Of a DNA stretch of 64,000 nt, positions 8,702-16,867 are shown in pieces. The notes under the pieces are model-generated. The model searched no databases. It was given only the letters and a program-made list of their open reading frames with translations, and was not told the DNA's origin. The stretch comes from JACCWP01 sp963785115 (GTDB lineage Bacteria; Actinomycetota; Actinomycetes; Propionibacteriales; Nocardioidaceae). A program made the position numbers and the translations under genes. Location of the stretch: positions 186,001 through 250,000 of the forward strand of contig CAWATY010000009.1 of the NCBI GenBank assembly GCA_963785115.1, written 5' to 3'. Each line of letters opens with the position of its first letter. The first letter of the stretch is position 1.

Positions 8702-8762
8702 TTGACGCGGTGTCGGTGCCGGGGTCTACTGTTGGCTGTGTTCGAACAGACGTTCGAACACA
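8702..8762 (+). promoter_or_regulatory. SOS promoter with perfect LexA box
   Basis: TTGACG (8702-8707), 17 nt, then TCTACT (8725-8730) form a sigma-A-like promoter. The LexA box TCGAACAGACGTTCGA at 8742-8757 sits at the expected transcription start. Its dyad extends to 11-bp perfect arms (8737-8762). This is the mycobacterial-type SOS box, so repression by LexA and induction by DNA damage are expected. The rest of the gene-free stretch 8529-8972 is a roughly 200-nt GC-rich leader in which I see no convincing gene or RNA fold. Confidence 0.85.
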
Positions 8763-8972
8763 GGGACCGGAGCAGTGTTTCGCGGCCTGCTCCGAGGCGG
8801 GCTCCGCGCCGCCGGCCGTGACCTCGACCCCCACGGCCGGCGACGCGGTCGCCGGACCTGGCGGGGTGCGGGGAAGTGCCTCGCCCGGTCCGGTGGCTCG
8901 CTGTCCCAGCACCGACGGCAACGAGCGACAACCAGGCGACAACCAGGCGGCAACGGACGAGGAGGGGAGCGG

Positions 8973-9374
8973 ATGCGTCGCTACGACGACCCGGTGGAGG
9001 TGCGTGCGGGCCTCGTGGACGGGGTGGAGGCACCCGCGCAGTTCCTCTGGCGCGACCGGCTCTGGCAGGTCTGCGGTGTGGTGAGCCACTGGGTCGAGAC
9101 CGACCCCTGGTGGCAGCAGCCGTCCGTCCAGGGGCTGCTCGGCGTGGCCGAGCGGTCCGAGTCCGACCAGCCCACTGACACAGCAGACGCGCCCGACGCG
9201 GCCGACGAGCGCGGCGCGGGGACGGCGCCCGTGGTCTCGGTGGCGTCGCTGGTCGCCGAGCGCGAGGTCTGGCAGGTCGATGCCGGCCGCGGGCGACTCG
9301 GCGTGCGCGGCACCTTCGAGCTGGCCCACGACGTCGAGACCGGCCGCTGGCGGCTCGTCGGCTGCATGGACTGA
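8973..9374 (+). CDS. DUF6504 family protein, SOS-controlled
   Basis: 133 aa. Start ATG 8973 follows GAGGAGGGGAG, a strong ribosome site; the frame is open further upstream but that part is basic low-complexity sequence. The core is EVRAGLVDGVEAPAQFLWRDRLWQVCGVVSHWVET, then after an acidic variable insert REVWQVDAGRGRLGVRGTFELAHDVETGRWRLVGCMD. Small proteins of this type accompany DnaE2 or Y-family polymerase genes in actinobacteria; no biochemical role is known to me. It is first in a two-gene unit behind a perfect LexA box, with the HEPN gene 3 nt downstream. Confidence 0.7.
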   Translation: MRRYDDPVEVRAGLVDGVEAPAQFLWRDRLWQVCGVVSHWVETDPWWQQPSVQGLLGVAERSESDQPTDTADAPDAADERGAGTAPVVSVASLVAEREVWQVDAGRGRLGVRGTFELAHDVETGRWRLVGCMD

Positions 9375-9377
9375 GGC

Positions 9378-9830
9378 ATGCCGATGACCGTGCTTTCTTC
9401 CAGCGTTCCCTCGCCGCCGGGCCTGGGCTCGACGGCCGCCGAGTGCCTGGGCCTGGCCGAGCGCGCGCTGCTCGAGGCGGCGACGACGACCGAGCACACC
9501 CGCCGCTACGCCTGCGCCCACGTGGCCGCGTTGCGGGCCGCGGCGGCCGTCCTGGCGGTGCGCGCGCGCCCGCAGCCGCGCGGCCAGCGCAACGCGTGGG
9601 TGCTCCTCGCCCGGGTGGCGCCCGAGTTGGCGGAGTGGGCCGCGTTCTTCTCGGCCGGCGCCGCCAAGCGGGCCGCCGCCGAGGCCGGGCTGTCCCGTTC
9701 GGTGAGCGTGCGCGAGGCCGACGACCTGGTGCGCGACGCCGAGAACTTCTGCGAGCTGGTCCAGCGGCTGCTCGGGGTGGCGCACCAGCGGCAGCTGCCC
9801 GGCGCGACGCCGGCCAGCCGTGCCGGCTGA
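9378..9830 (+). CDS. SAV_6107-type HEPN domain protein, SOS-controlled
   Basis: 150 aa, all-helical, Ala-rich. It matches what I know of the SAV_6107 HEPN family: SVREADDLVRDAENFCELVQRLLG near the end and a first helix AAECLGLAERALLEAATTTEH. R43-YACA-H48 fits the HEPN Rx4H motif that forms the ribonuclease site in many HEPN toxins, so it could be catalytic; this is not shown. It starts 3 nt after the DUF6504 stop and has no promoter of its own, so it should be co-induced by DNA damage. Confidence 0.68.
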   Translation: MPMTVLSSSVPSPPGLGSTAAECLGLAERALLEAATTTEHTRRYACAHVAALRAAAAVLAVRARPQPRGQRNAWVLLARVAPELAEWAAFFSAGAAKRAAAEAGLSRSVSVREADDLVRDAENFCELVQRLLGVAHQRQLPGATPASRAG

Positions 9831-9875
9831 CGTGAGTCCCGGCTGACTCGCGTCCCGGCGGCTCGAACCGGACCT

Positions 9876-9910
9876 TTGCGACGAGTCGCCCGTGGTGGCA
9901 CAGTCGCGCC
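9876..9910 (+). promoter_or_regulatory. Candidate promoter of the S15-family gene
   Basis: TTGCGA at 9876-9881, 17 nt, then CACAGT at 9899-9904, 6 nt, then GTG at 9911. The spacing fits a leaderless sigma-A-type promoter, although the -10 lacks the usual leading T. It supports GTG 9911, and therefore the signal-peptide frame, as the true start. Confidence 0.4.
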
Positions 9911-11849
9911 GTGCCCTCCCGTGCCTCGGAGTCCTGGTCGTTCCCGGTGCTGCTGCCGCTCGTGGTGGTCGCGTCGCTGCTCGCCGCCGTCGGGCCGGCC
10001 GAGGGGGCGTCGCGCTCCCACGGCGCCGCCGCAGCACGCGGCCGCCGGCGCGCCGTACGTGCTGCGCGACGGCTCGACGGCCCCGGTGTGGTCCTATGCC
10101 GACGCGATCCGCGAGTCGGTCTGGGTGCTGACCGCCGACCGTGACGGCGACGGCCGGCGCGACCGGGTGGCGGTCGACGTCATCCGCCCGGCCGAGCTCG
10201 ACGGGCAGTCCCGGGTGCCGGTGATCATGGACGCCAGCCCCTACTACTCCTGCTGCGGACGCGGCAACGAGTCCGAGGTCAAGGAGTACGACCAGGCGGG
10301 GCGCCCGCTGCGGTTCCCGCTGTTCTACGACAACTACTTCGTGCCGCGCGGCTACGCCGTCGTCCAGGTCGATCTGGTCGGCACCAACCGGTCGACCGGT
10401 TGCGTGGACCACGGCGGTGCCTCCGACATCGACTCGGCGACGGCGGTCATCGACTGGCTCAACGGCCGAGCGTCCGCCGTCGACGCCGACGGCGAGCCCG
10501 TCGAGGCGGACTGGTCGAACGGTCGCGTCGGCATGATCGGCAAGTCCTACGACGGCACCATCGCCAACGGCGCGGCCGCGACAGGGGTCGAGGGCCTGGA
10601 GACGATCGTGCCGATCAGCGCGATCAGCTCGTGGTACGACTACGACCGCTTCGGCGCCCTGCCCACCAGCTACCGCTACCCCTCGTTCCTCTCCCAGTAC
10701 GTCAGCGGGGAGCGCACCGAGCCCGTCTCCTGCCGCGCGCAGTACCGGGAGCTCGACCGCCGCGCCGACGACGCGACCGGGCAGTACAACCCGTTCTGGT
10801 CCCGGCGCGACTACCGGGCCGCTCCGCGCCCGGACGCGTCACAGGTCGAGGCGAGCGTGTTCGTGGTGCACGGCCTGCAGGACGCCAACGTCAAGCCGCA
10901 GAACTTCTCCCGCTGGTGGCGTGCCCTCGGCGAGGCCGGGGTCCAGCGGCGGATGTGGCTCACCCGGCTCGGTCACGTCGACCCGTTCGACGCCGACCGG
11001 CGGGCATGGGTACACGAGCTGCACGCGTGGTTCGACCGCGAGCTGATGGGCCTCGCCGGCGCCGGTGAGCTCGGGCCGCGGGTGCGGGTCGAGGTGGCAC
11101 CCGGCGTCCGGGTGGGAAGCCGGGGCTGGCCGGTCCGGTCGGGGGAACCGACGGTGCTGCGGCCGCACGCCGACGGCACGCTTCGTCGCTGGGAGGGCCA
11201 GGGGTCGGCCGCGTTCGTCAACAAGCCGCAGCAGCCCGAGCGGGGCGCGGTGACCCGCGGGGACAAGCAGTCGCGGTTGCTGTTCAGCACCGCGCCGCTG
11301 CGCCGCGACGTCCGGCTGTCCGGGACCGCGAGCGTGCGGCTGCGGGTCCGCAGCACGGTGCCGACCGGACAGGTCGGCGTCGCACTGGTCGACTACGGCC
11401 GCGCCGACCGGGTGCTCAGCGCCGGCGACGGCGCGGCCACGCTCGACGGGCAGTCCTGCTACGGCAGCTCGGTCGAGACCGACGACGCCTGTTACCACAA
11501 CGTCGCCCGGCTGGTCGCGCCCACGCTGCTGCAGGTACTGGCCCGCGGCTGGGCCCGGCTCGACGGCGCCGGGACGCACCGGCTGCGGGTGCCGCTGTCG
11601 CCCAACGACGTGGTCGTCCCCGCCGGGCACCGGCTCGGACTGGTGGTCTTCGGGGCATCCCGGCAGTACGTCGTGACGGTGGACGAGACCCGGTCGACGT
11701 ACGAGGTCGCGCTGGGCGGCACCGCCCTGCGGCTGCCGGTGCCGGTGGCGTTCACGTCGGAGGGCGCCCGCCCCTTCCGGCCGCCGGCGCCGTCCGCGCT
11801 GCGACCCGGCACCGTCCCGGTCGGACCGCAGAACCACCTGCTTCCCTGA
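9911..11849 (+). CDS. Secreted X-Pro dipeptidyl-peptidase (S15/CocE) family protein, apparent frameshift
   Basis: From GTG 9911 the sequence encodes an excellent signal peptide (SWSFPVLLPLVVVASLLAAVG). That frame leads nowhere; the mature enzyme, from about 10027, is in the next frame. One surplus G in the GGGGG run at 10003-10007 would join them. The enzyme has the S15 alpha/beta-hydrolase fold with nucleophile Ser in GMIGKSYDGT (codon 10545), Asp in VFVVHGLQDANV and His in TRLGHVDPFD, then a C-terminal jelly-roll (RLSGTASVRLRVRS). It should cleave peptides or esters outside the cell. Either a sequencing error or a real disabling mutation explains the shift. It separates the HEPN gene from dnaE2. 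Confidence 0.78.
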
Positions 11850-11851
11850 GC

Positions 11852-11941
11852 GGGTTTCCCACGTTCACGTGGGAAACCCAGGGTTCCACCGTGTAGCTAC
11901 GCGGTAGAACCTCGGGTTTCCCACGTTCACTTGGGAAACCC
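11852..11941. repeat. Triplet of back-to-back palindromes upstream of dnaE2
   Basis: Three hairpins of 28, 30 and 28 nt (11852-11879, 11882-11911, 11914-11941) are separated by 2 nt each. The outer two are the same sequence with one change, each with left arm GGGTTTCCCACGT and GGGAAACCC at the right end. The middle one has a 13-bp stem with one mismatch around AGCT. They start 2 nt after the S15 stop and end about 50 nt before the dnaE2 promoter. They may terminate transcription, but the copying of a whole hairpin is unusual. Confidence 0.75.
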
Positions 11942-11989
11942 GGGGGGCTTCCGGTACGCCGACCCGTCGCGGTCCCCGGCTGAGCGGTG

Positions 11990-12021
11990 TAGTCTCGACA
12001 TCGGTTCGAACAGGTGTTCGA
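11990..12021 (+). promoter_or_regulatory. dnaE2 SOS promoter with LexA box
   Basis: TAGTCT at 11990-11995 is a plausible -10; no clear -35 is visible. The LexA box TCGAACAGGTGTTCGA at 12006-12021 is a perfect TCGAAC-N4-GTTCGA and covers the expected start of transcription. The leader to the dnaE2 start codon is about 80 nt. Confidence 0.85.
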
Positions 12022-12102
12022 CCACCTCCGGAGAGGTGCCCGCGACGCCCCTCGTCCGACCTCGGCGTCCCTTCCCCGGCGCCTCGGAGCCCGGGGAGCG
12101 GC

Positions 12103-15100
12103 ATGCCGTTCGGCGACCCCTTCGTCCACCTGCACGTGGCCTCCGGCTACTCGTTGCGCCACGGCGCCTCGCACCCGCATCGGCTGGTCGAGGCGGCCGC
12201 CGACCACGGCATGGACACCCTCGCGCTCACCGACCGCGACGGGGTCTACGGCGCGGTCCGCTTCGCCAAGGCGTGCCTGCGGGCCGGCATCCGGCCGGTG
12301 CTCGGCGTCGACCTCGCGGTCGAGCCGTCCGGCGCGCTGCCGTCGGGCGGGTCGGACCGTCCGCCGCCCCGCACGCGCACCCCGGTCCGCGGGGGCAGCA
12401 GCCGCGACCCGGGGCTGCCCCGGGTGACCGTGCTGGCCACCGGCCGGCAGGGCTGGGCGGCGGTCTGTCGACTGGTGACTGCCACTCATCTGCGCGGCGA
12501 GCGGGGGACTCCGGTCACCACCCTGGAGACGATCGCCGAGCACACCGGCCGGGCCGGTGCCGGGGACACCGTGCTGCTGCTCGGCCCGGCCTCCGAGGTC
12601 GGCCGGGCGGTGACCGCGCGGCGGCCCGACCTCGCCCGGGCGGTGCTGGATCGCTGGCGTGAGGTGACCGACCCCGGTGACCTGCTGGTCGAGGTGGTGT
12701 CGCACCGGGTGGAGGGGGCGGGTCCGGGCAGCACCGTGCACGCCGCCCGGATGGCCGGGCTGGCCGAGTCCGAGGGGCTCGACGCCGTGCTCACCAACCT
12801 GGTCCGGCACGCCGACCCGTCCGACGCCGCGGTGCTCGACCTGCTCGACGCCACCCGGCTGCTGGTGCCGCTCGACCTGCGTCACCTCGACCGGCGCAAC
12901 GCCGAGGGCTTCCTCAAGTCCGGCAAGCAGATGGCCGAGGTGGCCGAGGAGGTGTGCCGGGCGGCCGGGCTCGGCGGACGGGGTGCGCAGCGGCTGCTGG
13001 CGCGTACCCGCCAGCTCGCCGAGCGCGCCGCCCTCGACCCCTGCGCCGACCTCGGCCTCGGCTCGGTGCACTTCCCGGAGTTCACCCCGCGCGACACCGG
13101 GTCGGGGCTCACCGCCGGGCGCGCGTTGCGCCAGCGCTGCGAGGCCGGCCTCACCCGCCGGTACGGGTCGGCCCTCCCGGCCGACGCCCACGACCGGCTC
13201 GACCACGAGCTCGGCATCATCGACCAGCTCGGCTACGCCTCGTACTTCCTCACCGTCGGCGACGTCTGCGACCTGATCCGCGACATGGGCGTACGCGTCG
13301 CCGCCCGCGGCTCGGGCGCCGGCAGCCTGGTCAACTACCTGGTCGGCATCTCCGGCATCGACCCGCTGGCGCACGGCCTGCTGATGGAGCGGTTCCTCTC
13401 CCCGCTCCGACAGGCGCTGCCCGACATCGACATCGACGTCGAGTCCGCCCGGCGCGAGGAGGTCTACACCCAGATCCTCACCCGCTACGGCGGAGAGCGG
13501 TGCGCGTGCGTGGCGATGATGGACACCTATCGGATCCGGCACGCCATCCGCGACGTGGGCGCCGCCCTCGGCATGCCTCCGGGCGAGGTCGACACGATCG
13601 CCAAGGCGTTCCCGCACATCCGCGCCCGCGACGCCCGAAACGCGCTGCGCGAGCTGCCCGAGCTGCGCGCCTCCGGGCTGGCCGAGCAGCGACTCACGGT
13701 GCTGTTCGACCTGGTCGAGCGGCTCGACGGGCTGCCCCGCCACGTCGCGCTGCACCCGTGCGGGGTGCTGCTGTCCGACGCCACCCTGCTCGACCGCACG
13801 CCGGTGGAGGCCAGCCACGCCGGCTTCGCGATGAGCCAGTTCGACAAGGACGACGTCGAGGACCTCGGGTTGCTCAAGCTCGACGTGCTCGGCATCCGGA
13901 TGCAGTCGGCGATGGCGCACGCGGCCGCCGAGATCGAGCGGGTCGACGGGGTCGTGGTCGACGTCGATGACCAGCAGCAGGTGCCGTTCGACGACCCCGC
14001 GACGTACGAGCTGATCGGTCGGGCCCGCACCCTCGGCTGCTTCCAGATCGAGTCGCCGGGACAGCGCGAGCTCACCGGCAAGTTCGGACCGGGGACGTTC
14101 GAGGACATCGTCATCGACATCTCGCTGTTCCGGCCCGGCCCGGTCAAGTCCGACATGGTGACGCCGTTCCTCGAGACCCGGCACGGCTGGCGCGAGCCGG
14201 TCTACCTCGACCCCGCCCTCGAGCCGGTGCTGCGACCGACCGGCGGCGTGGTCGTGTTCCACGAGCAGGTGCTGGAGATCATCGCGGTGATGTGCGGCTG
14301 CACGCTCGCCGAGGCCGACGAGCACCGCCGCGCGCTCGGCGACCGCGAGGGCAAGGAGGACACCAAGGCCTGGTTCTTCCCCGAGGCGCTGCACCGCGGC
14401 TTCGCCCTGCCGGTGGTCGAGCGGGTGTGGAAGGTGCTCGAGGCGTTCGCGTCGTTCGGGTTCTGCAAGGCCCACGCGGCGGCCTTCGCGCTGCCGACCT
14501 ACCAGTCGGCGTGGCTCAAGACCCACCACACCGCGGCGTTCCTGGCCGGCGTGCTCACCCACGACCCGGGGATGTACCCCAAGCGGCTGATCCTCGACGA
14601 CGCCCGCCAGTTCGGCATCGCGGTGCTCGGGCTCGACGTCAACTCCTCCGACGGCAGCTACCGGGTCGAGCGGGTCGGCGAGGGTGATGAGCCCCCGCCA
14701 CGGATCCTCGGCGAGGATCCGCGGGTCGCCCCGCCCGACGGTCTGCCCGACGCCCGGTCGTACGGCATCCGGCTGTCGCTCGCCGACGTCAAGGGCATCT
14801 CCGACGTCGAGGTCGCCCGGATCGTGGCGGGCCGCCCGTACCACTCGCTCACCGACTTCTGGCACCGCGCCCGGGTGTCCCGCCCGGTCGTCGAGCGGCT
14901 GGTGGTGGCGGGCGGGTTCGACCACCTGTACGGCATCGGCTCCCCGGTGCCCGTACGCCGCCGTGGCACCGTCACCCGGCGCGACCTGCTGCTGCAGGTG
15001 CTCGAGCTTGACCGGTGGAGCCGGGTGGCCGCCCGGGGGCAGGGCCGGCCGCGGCGGACCACGCCGCTGCCTCCGGACGGTCACCCGGACGACGTCCGCA

Positions 15101-15954
15101 GCCGCGCGGCGGCGCAGTCGCAGCGGTCCGGACCGGCGCCCGGCGAGCCGGTCGAGCAGCCGGTGGCGGTCCAGCTCGCGCTCGACCTCGGCGACGCACC
15201 GGGCGAGACCGAGCCGACCGGGCTGCCGGAGATGACTGGTGCCGAGCGGGTCCGCGCCGAGCTGGAGGTGCTCGGCCTCGACGTCAGCCGGCACGTCGTC
15301 GACTTCTACACCCCGCTGCTCGACGCGCTCGAGGTCACCCGCTCGCGCGAGCTGCTGTCCCGGCGCAGCCGCAGCACCCTGCTGGTCGCCGGGGTCAAGG
15401 TCGCCACCCAGACCCCGCCGATCCGCTCCGGGCGACGGGTCGTCTTCCTCACCCTCGACGACGCCACCGGGCCGGTCGACGCGACGTTCTTCGAGGACGC
15501 CCAGGGCCCCTACGCCGCCACCGTCTTCCACTCCTGGCTGCTGCTGGTGCGCGGCGAGCTGCGGCGCACGGGGCCCCGCGGGGTCTCGCTGCGGGCCACC
15601 GGGTGCTGGGACCTCACCACCCTGCACGCGCTGTGGCAGCGGGAGGGGATCGAGGCGGTGCACGAGCACCTGGCGGCGGTGCCGGAGGGCTTCGCGGCCG
15701 CGAGCGGCGAGCGCGCGGTGCACGGTGCCGCCGAGAGCCGGTCCGCCCGCCCGGTGGTGTCGCATCCACCCGACCTCGGCAGCGACGTCCAGGAGCAGGA
15801 GTACTCCGCCGGCGGGATGGGACGGCGCCGGGTGCTGGTGCACCCCAGCGGGTTCCGGCAGTCGCCGTACTCCGACGTCAAGCCGCCGGGCGAGGACACC
15901 AAGACCGCGCCCCGCAAGCTGTGGCACGCGAGCCCGGGGAGCTCGGGGCGATGA
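12103..15954 (+). CDS. dnaE2: Error-prone DNA polymerase III alpha subunit DnaE2
   Basis: 1283 aa, longer than usual for DnaE2 (about 1100). The PHP domain is N-terminal but degenerate: FVHLHVASGYSLRHGAS and LTDRDG lack ligands kept in DnaE1. The palm has catalytic Asps in LPDIDIDVES (D441, D443). Then come the finger and tandem HhH regions, a linker with QLALDLG (Q1024), a possible clamp-binding motif, and an OB domain (TLLVAGVKVATQTPPIRSG). Extra length comes from an insert near residues 75-105 and a C-terminal tail of about 80 residues. Start ATG 12103 has GGGGAG upstream. LexA-controlled; expected to replicate across lesions after damage. The methyltransferase gene follows. Confidence 0.92.
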   Translation: MPFGDPFVHLHVASGYSLRHGASHPHRLVEAAADHGMDTLALTDRDGVYGAVRFAKACLRAGIRPVLGVDLAVEPSGALPSGGSDRPPPRTRTPVRGGSSRDPGLPRVTVLATGRQGWAAVCRLVTATHLRGERGTPVTTLETIAEHTGRAGAGDTVLLLGPASEVGRAVTARRPDLARAVLDRWREVTDPGDLLVEVVSHRVEGAGPGSTVHAARMAGLAESEGLDAVLTNLVRHADPSDAAVLDLLDATRLLVPLDLRHLDRRNAEGFLKSGKQMAEVAEEVCRAAGLGGRGAQRLLARTRQLAERAALDPCADLGLGSVHFPEFTPRDTGSGLTAGRALRQRCEAGLTRRYGSALPADAHDRLDHELGIIDQLGYASYFLTVGDVCDLIRDMGVRVAARGSGAGSLVNYLVGISGIDPLAHGLLMERFLSPLRQALPDIDIDVESARREEVYTQILTRYGGERCACVAMMDTYRIRHAIRDVGAALGMPPGEVDTIAKAFPHIRARDARNALRELPELRASGLAEQRLTVLFDLVERLDGLPRHVALHPCGVLLSDATLLDRTPVEASHAGFAMSQFDKDDVEDLGLLKLDVLGIRMQSAMAHAAAEIERVDGVVVDVDDQQQVPFDDPATYELIGRARTLGCFQIESPGQRELTGKFGPGTFEDIVIDISLFRPGPVKSDMVTPFLETRHGWREPVYLDPALEPVLRPTGGVVVFHEQVLEIIAVMCGCTLAEADEHRRALGDREGKEDTKAWFFPEALHRGFALPVVERVWKVLEAFASFGFCKAHAAAFALPTYQSAWLKTHHTAAFLAGVLTHDPGMYPKRLILDDARQFGIAVLGLDVNSSDGSYRVERVGEGDEPPPRILGEDPRVAPPDGLPDARSYGIRLSLADVKGISDVEVARIVAGRPYHSLTDFWHRARVSRPVVERLVVAGGFDHLYGIGSPVPVRRRGTVTRRDLLLQVLELDRWSRVAARGQGRPRRTTPLPPDGHPDDVRSRAAAQSQRSGPAPGEPVEQPVAVQLALDLGDAPGETEPTGLPEMTGAERVRAELEVLGLDVSRHVVDFYTPLLDALEVTRSRELLSRRSRSTLLVAGVKVATQTPPIRSGRRVVFLTLDDATGPVDATFFEDAQGPYAATVFHSWLLLVRGELRRTGPRGVSLRATGCWDLTTLHALWQREGIEAVHEHLAAVPEGFAAASGERAVHGAAESRSARPVVSHPPDLGSDVQEQEYSAGGMGRRRVLVHPSGFRQSPYSDVKPPGEDTKTAPRKLWHASPGSSGR

Positions 15955-16002
15955 GCCGGGCATCGGCCGGATCGCCCGTCAGATCCTCGACGGTGCCGAC
16001 AC

Positions 16003-16008
16003 TAGGGT
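16003..16008 (+). promoter_or_regulatory. Candidate -10 for the methyltransferase gene
   Basis: TAGGGT at 16003-16008 lies 41 nt before the GTG start, with AGGAG at 16037-16041 in between. This suggests the methyltransferase can be transcribed apart from dnaE2. Confidence 0.35.
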
Positions 16009-16048
16009 GGGCGCGGTCCTGCCCCCCAGATCCTCCAGGAGCCCGTCC

Positions 16049-16762
16049 GTGGTCGACCACCGGCGTTCGGCGCTGCGTACCGCCGCGGTGTGGAGCGTCC
16101 TGCAGGACGCCCTGGACGGACCGGCCCGGGTGGTCGACCTGGGCGGCGGCACCGGGGGGTTCGCGGTCCGGTTGGCCGCCGACGGCCACGACGTCACCGT
16201 CGTCGACCCCAGCCCCGACGCGCTCGCGGCGCTCGACCGCAGGGCGGCCGAGGCCGACGTGGCCGGACGGGTGCGCGGGGTGCAGGGCGACGCCTCCGAC
16301 CTGGCCGACCTGGTGGGGGAGTCGGCGGCCGACCTGGTGCTGTGCCACGGCGTCCTCGAGGTCGTCGACGACCCGGCCGAGGCGCTCGCAGCATCGGTCG
16401 CGGTGCTGGTGCCCGGCGGTGCGCTCAGCCTGCTGGTCGCCCACCGGCCGGCTGCCGTGCTCGCCCGGGTGCTCGCCGGCCGGCTCGACCAGGCCCTCGA
16501 GCTGCTCGACGACGACCCGGTGGGGGCGCCGCCGCCCCGGCGGTTCACCGAGCCCGAGGTGCTGGCGCTGCTGTCCGGGGTCGACCTCGCCGACCCCGAG
16601 GTGCACGGCGTCCGGGTGTTCGCCGACCTGGTCCCCGGCGCCGTCGTCGACACCGAGCCCGGCGCCGCCGAGCTGCTCCTCGACCTCGAGCTGCGCAGCG
16701 CCGACCGCCCCGAGCTGCGGACCATGGCCAGCCAGCTGCACGTCCTCGCCCGCCGCCGCTGA
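16049..16762 (+). CDS. Class I SAM-dependent methyltransferase
   Basis: 237 aa from GTG 16049, chosen because AGGAG lies 7 nt upstream and the protein then starts at the first conserved helix. Motif I is VVDLGGGTGGFAVRLA; the acidic end of strand 2 is VTVVDPSPDAL; motif II is GDASDL and motif IV is ADLVLCHGVLEVVDD. It has the Methyltransf_11 pattern, closest in look to small-molecule or tRNA wobble (CmoA/CmoM-like) methyltransferases. The substrate is not evident. It lies 94 nt after dnaE2, and palindromes follow it. Confidence 0.82.
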   Translation: MVDHRRSALRTAAVWSVLQDALDGPARVVDLGGGTGGFAVRLAADGHDVTVVDPSPDALAALDRRAAEADVAGRVRGVQGDASDLADLVGESAADLVLCHGVLEVVDDPAEALAASVAVLVPGGALSLLVAHRPAAVLARVLAGRLDQALELLDDDPVGAPPPRRFTEPEVLALLSGVDLADPEVHGVRVFADLVPGAVVDTEPGAAELLLDLELRSADRPELRTMASQLHVLARRR

Positions 16763-16773
16763 CCCGACCCCGT

Positions 16774-16855
16774 TTTCGCTGGCTAGCCAGCGAAAGTGGC
16801 ACTTCCCTGGCGTCACAGCCCTGGGGAAGTGCAGGTGTCGCTGGGTACCCAGGGA
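16774..16855. repeat. Triplet of palindromes in the dinB leader
   Basis: Stem 1 is a perfect 22-nt palindrome (16774-16795, arm TTTCGCTGGCT). Stem 2 pairs GCACTTCCC (16799-16807) with GGGAAGTGC (16824-16832). Stem 3 is centred on CTGGGTACCCAG (16841-16852) and extends to 16838-16855 with one mismatch. CTTCCCTGG in stem 2 could instead pair with CCAGGGAAAG of stem 3, so alternative folds are possible. The block fills the gap between the methyltransferase stop and the dinB start. Confidence 0.7.
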
Positions 16856-16867
16856 AAGCCGCAGCAC

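Noticed and set aside
8775..8972. N-terminal extension of the DUF6504 protein starting at 8775
   Set aside because: It is basic low-complexity sequence; the strong ribosome site before ATG 8973 marks the start.
9831..9910. CGGCTCGAACCGG near 9860 as a tRNA T-arm
   Set aside because: The 80-nt gap has no acceptor stem, anticodon arm or D-arm that would complete a tRNA.
11752..15963. Open frame of 1403 codons on the minus strand opposite dnaE2
   Set aside because: It is a shadow of the high third-position GC of dnaE2; its product is Arg/His/Pro-rich low-complexity sequence without any domain.
16796..16867. Longer N-terminus for DinB from ATG 16796
   Set aside because: It would be encoded by the palindromes and adds residues not seen in DinB proteins.
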